NCBI GenBank assembly: GCA_947165745.1
Contig: CAMVBO010000080.1
Coordinates: forward strand, 1-7,232
Reading direction: 5' to 3'
Length of the DNA stretch: 7,232 bases
Origin: an uncultured Clostridia bacterium
Lineage (GTDB): Bacteria > Bacillota_A > Clostridia > Christensenellales > Aristaeellaceae
The notes under the pieces were generated by a model, which was not told the origin of the DNA, did not search any database, and saw nothing but the letters and a program-made list of their open reading frames with translations. A program made the position numbers and the translations under genes. How positions within the stretch are numbered: position 1 is the first letter of the stretch; each line of letters opens with the position of its first letter. This document shows, one piece after another, positions 6,218 through 7,232 of this stretch.

Positions 6218-6505
6218 ATGATTGTTCTGAATGTAACGTATACGTGCAAGCCAGACAAGCGCGAAGAATTCCTGGAAATGATTATGGCTGAAGGTATCGA
6301 TGTCGCCTCCCGTGCGGAAGCGGGCAACATCATGTACGACTATTATATTCCTACTGACGGCAGCGACGATTTGTTCCTGCTTGAAAAGTGGCGCGAAGAA
6401 GCCGCCCTTGCCGAACACGGAAAGCAGCCGCACCTCGCAAGGCTGAAGGAAATCAAGGAGGAGTTTGTGATCGACACGATCATCGAGAAATACGTTGCGG
6501 AGTGA
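6218..6505 (+). CDS. Small ABM-fold protein, putative quinol monooxygenase
   Basis: A 95-residue protein with the dimeric alpha+beta barrel pattern of the antibiotic biosynthesis monooxygenase family. The first strand is MIVLNVTYT, then KPDKREEFLEMI begins the first helix, AGNIMYDYYIP (35-45) is the second strand, LFLLEKWREEAALAEH (52-67) is the strand and helix that carry the family's conserved EKW/H region, and PHLARL follows. H67 and H72 fit the usual histidine region. Members act without bound cofactor on quinols or polyketide-like phenols, or degrade heme (the IsdG branch); the short generic form here best fits the YgiN-like quinol monooxygenase group. Its position right after a flavin reductase supports a quinone/quinol role. 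An ATG six codons earlier (6200) is the alternative start. Confidence 0.85.
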   Translation: MIVLNVTYTCKPDKREEFLEMIMAEGIDVASRAEAGNIMYDYYIPTDGSDDLFLLEKWREEAALAEHGKQPHLARLKEIKEEFVIDTIIEKYVAE

Positions 6506-6517
6506 GATAATAGAGGC

Positions 6518-6523
6518 GAGGAG
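6518..6523 (+). promoter_or_regulatory. Ribosome binding site for the HD-domain gene, start ambiguous by two codons
   Basis: GAGGAG at 6518-6523 is 2 bases from the ATG at 6526 and 8 bases from the in-frame ATG at 6532; GAGG at 6513-6516 is 9 bases from the first ATG. The later ATG (third residue) may be the one used. The effect on the protein is trivial. Confidence 0.5.
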
Positions 6524-6525
6524 AA

Positions 6526-7047
6526 ATGAAGATGACATCCGCGACTGTATCACAGATCATGGAGCGTATGATCGCTTTCTCTGATGGCAACATACGCGAT
6601 ATCAACCATCTGATCTGCGTGTGGAGCTACGCAAAAACCATCGGGGAGCTGGAAAAACTGGATCTGGATACGCAGTTCATTCTGGAGGTTACCGCCATCA
6701 CGCATGACATCGCCTGCCCGCTGTGCCGCAGGAAGTACGGAAACGCAGGCGGCAAGCTCCAGGAAAGAGAAGGCGATCCACTGGTGCGGAGCTTCCTGTC
6801 AGACAAGGGATTGACCGAAGTCCAAATCGAGCGCGTGGCGTTTCTGGTCGGCCATCACCACACCCTTGCGGGCATCGATGGTCTCGACTGGCAGATCCTG
6901 GTGGAGGCGGACTACATCGTCAACGCCGTGGAGAACGGATACAGCCTACAAAACATCAGCCATTTCATTGAAAACAACATGCGCACCGAAAGCGGAAAGC
7001 GACTGGCTCGAAGCGTATTTTGCATGGATAAGGCTCCGGAGGATTAA
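6526..7047 (+). CDS. HD-domain phosphohydrolase-like protein
   Basis: A 173-residue single-domain protein with the HD metal-site residues in order: H28 in DINHLICVW, H60-D61 in THDIACPL, and D129 in LVEADYIV. The GHHHT run (109-113) and the text GLDWQILVEADYIVNAVENG mark a small clostridial HD subfamily usually annotated only as HD-domain protein. HD proteins are metal-dependent hydrolases, mostly of phosphate esters or nucleotides; some act as oxygenases or inactive binders. The substrate here is unknown. C64 and C67 (CPLC) directly after the HD pair are a local oddity and could bind a metal or be chance. The gene starts 20 bases after the ABM gene and its last codons contain the ribosome binding site of the next gene, so translation is probably coupled. 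There are no membrane segments or signal peptide. Confidence 0.87.
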   Translation: MKMTSATVSQIMERMIAFSDGNIRDINHLICVWSYAKTIGELEKLDLDTQFILEVTAITHDIACPLCRRKYGNAGGKLQEREGDPLVRSFLSDKGLTEVQIERVAFLVGHHHTLAGIDGLDWQILVEADYIVNAVENGYSLQNISHFIENNMRTESGKRLARSVFCMDKAPED

Positions 7048-7051
7048 AAGC

Positions 7052-7232
7052 ATGGGTTGCGAAATCATCCAGATCAACGGAAACACCTGGAGAATCGAAG
7101 ATAACGGCGTCCGCCTTTTCCTGCTCGCGGGTACAGAGAAGGCGCTGCTCATCGATTCCGGTATGAACCTGAACAACGCGAGGGACATTGCCGCGGGACT
7201 TACAGACCTTCCGCTTTCCTTGCTGAACACCC
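7052..7232 (+). CDS. Metallo-beta-lactamase-fold hydrolase, N-terminal part (cut by window end)
   Basis: The first 60 residues of a protein that continues past the window. It begins MGCEIIQINGNTWRIEDNGV and continues RLFLLAGTEKALLIDSGMNL, then NNARDIAAGLTDLPLSLLNT. Strand-turn-strand with LIDSGM is the standard opening of glyoxalase II-like metallo-beta-lactamase-fold hydrolases, just before the HxHxDH zinc motif, which should follow the VLNT-like end seen here. GGAGG at 7038-7042, inside the end of the HD gene, is 9 bases upstream of the ATG and only 4 bases separate the genes. It is a different branch from the UlaG-like gene at the other edge. Fold fairly sure; substrate unknown. Confidence 0.85.
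   Translation, partial: MGCEIIQINGNTWRIEDNGVRLFLLAGTEKALLIDSGMNLNNARDIAAGLTDLPLSLLNT

Noticed and set aside
5522..6553. A 343-residue open frame on the minus strand opposite the flavin reductase and ABM genes
   Set aside because: It crosses two well-supported genes and their intergenic gaps and shows no recognisable motif; treated as a shadow.

Overview
The window comes from a moderately GC-rich bacterium that looks like a member of the Bacillota, most likely Clostridia. The signs are strong AAGGAGG-type ribosome binding sites before nearly every gene, tight co-directional packing, and protein types common in anaerobic gut clostridia: a ferredoxin-fused aldo/keto reductase, a cytoplasmic GH51 arabinofuranosidase, and a cysteine-motif flavodoxin-fold reductase. 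The assignment is by family resemblance only; there is no rRNA or other marker gene here.

Layout: all ten genes (eight complete, one cut at each edge) lie on the + strand, with gaps of only 4 to about 50 bases. I saw no hairpin-plus-T-run terminator and no convincing internal promoter, so the window reads as the middle of one long operon. In order: the 3' end of an UlaG-like metallo-beta-lactamase-fold lactonase (1-182); a Gfo/Idh/MocA dehydrogenase (217-1191); a YdhF-like aldo/keto reductase (1207-2133); an aldo/keto reductase fused to a two-cluster ferredoxin domain (2175-3305); a GH51 alpha-L-arabinofuranosidase (3320-4825); an SGNH/GDSL hydrolase (4856-5512); a flavodoxin-fold NAD(P)H oxidoreductase with a four-cysteine motif (5561-6184); a small ABM-fold monooxygenase (6218-6505); an HD-domain hydrolase (6526-7047); and the 5' end of a second metallo-beta-lactamase-fold hydrolase (7052-7232). 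No gap exceeds 50 bases, so there is no long non-coding stretch.

How the genes may work together (inference): the first six look like an intracellular module for an imported glycoside or pentose derivative. GH51 and the SGNH esterase would release sugar and acyl groups, the three NAD(P)-linked oxidoreductases would change the oxidation state of the sugar or aglycone, and the UlaG-like enzyme would open a lactone. No transporter, isomerase, kinase, dehydratase or regulator is visible. The last four look like a redox/detoxification group; the flavin reductase plus ABM monooxygenase pair recalls the MdaB/YgiN quinone-cycle pair of E. coli. No mobile element, CRISPR array, tRNA or rRNA was seen. 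The most interesting points are the oxidoreductase-plus-GH51 combination, the altered active-site neighbourhood of the GH51 protein, and the fused Fe-S aldo/keto reductase.
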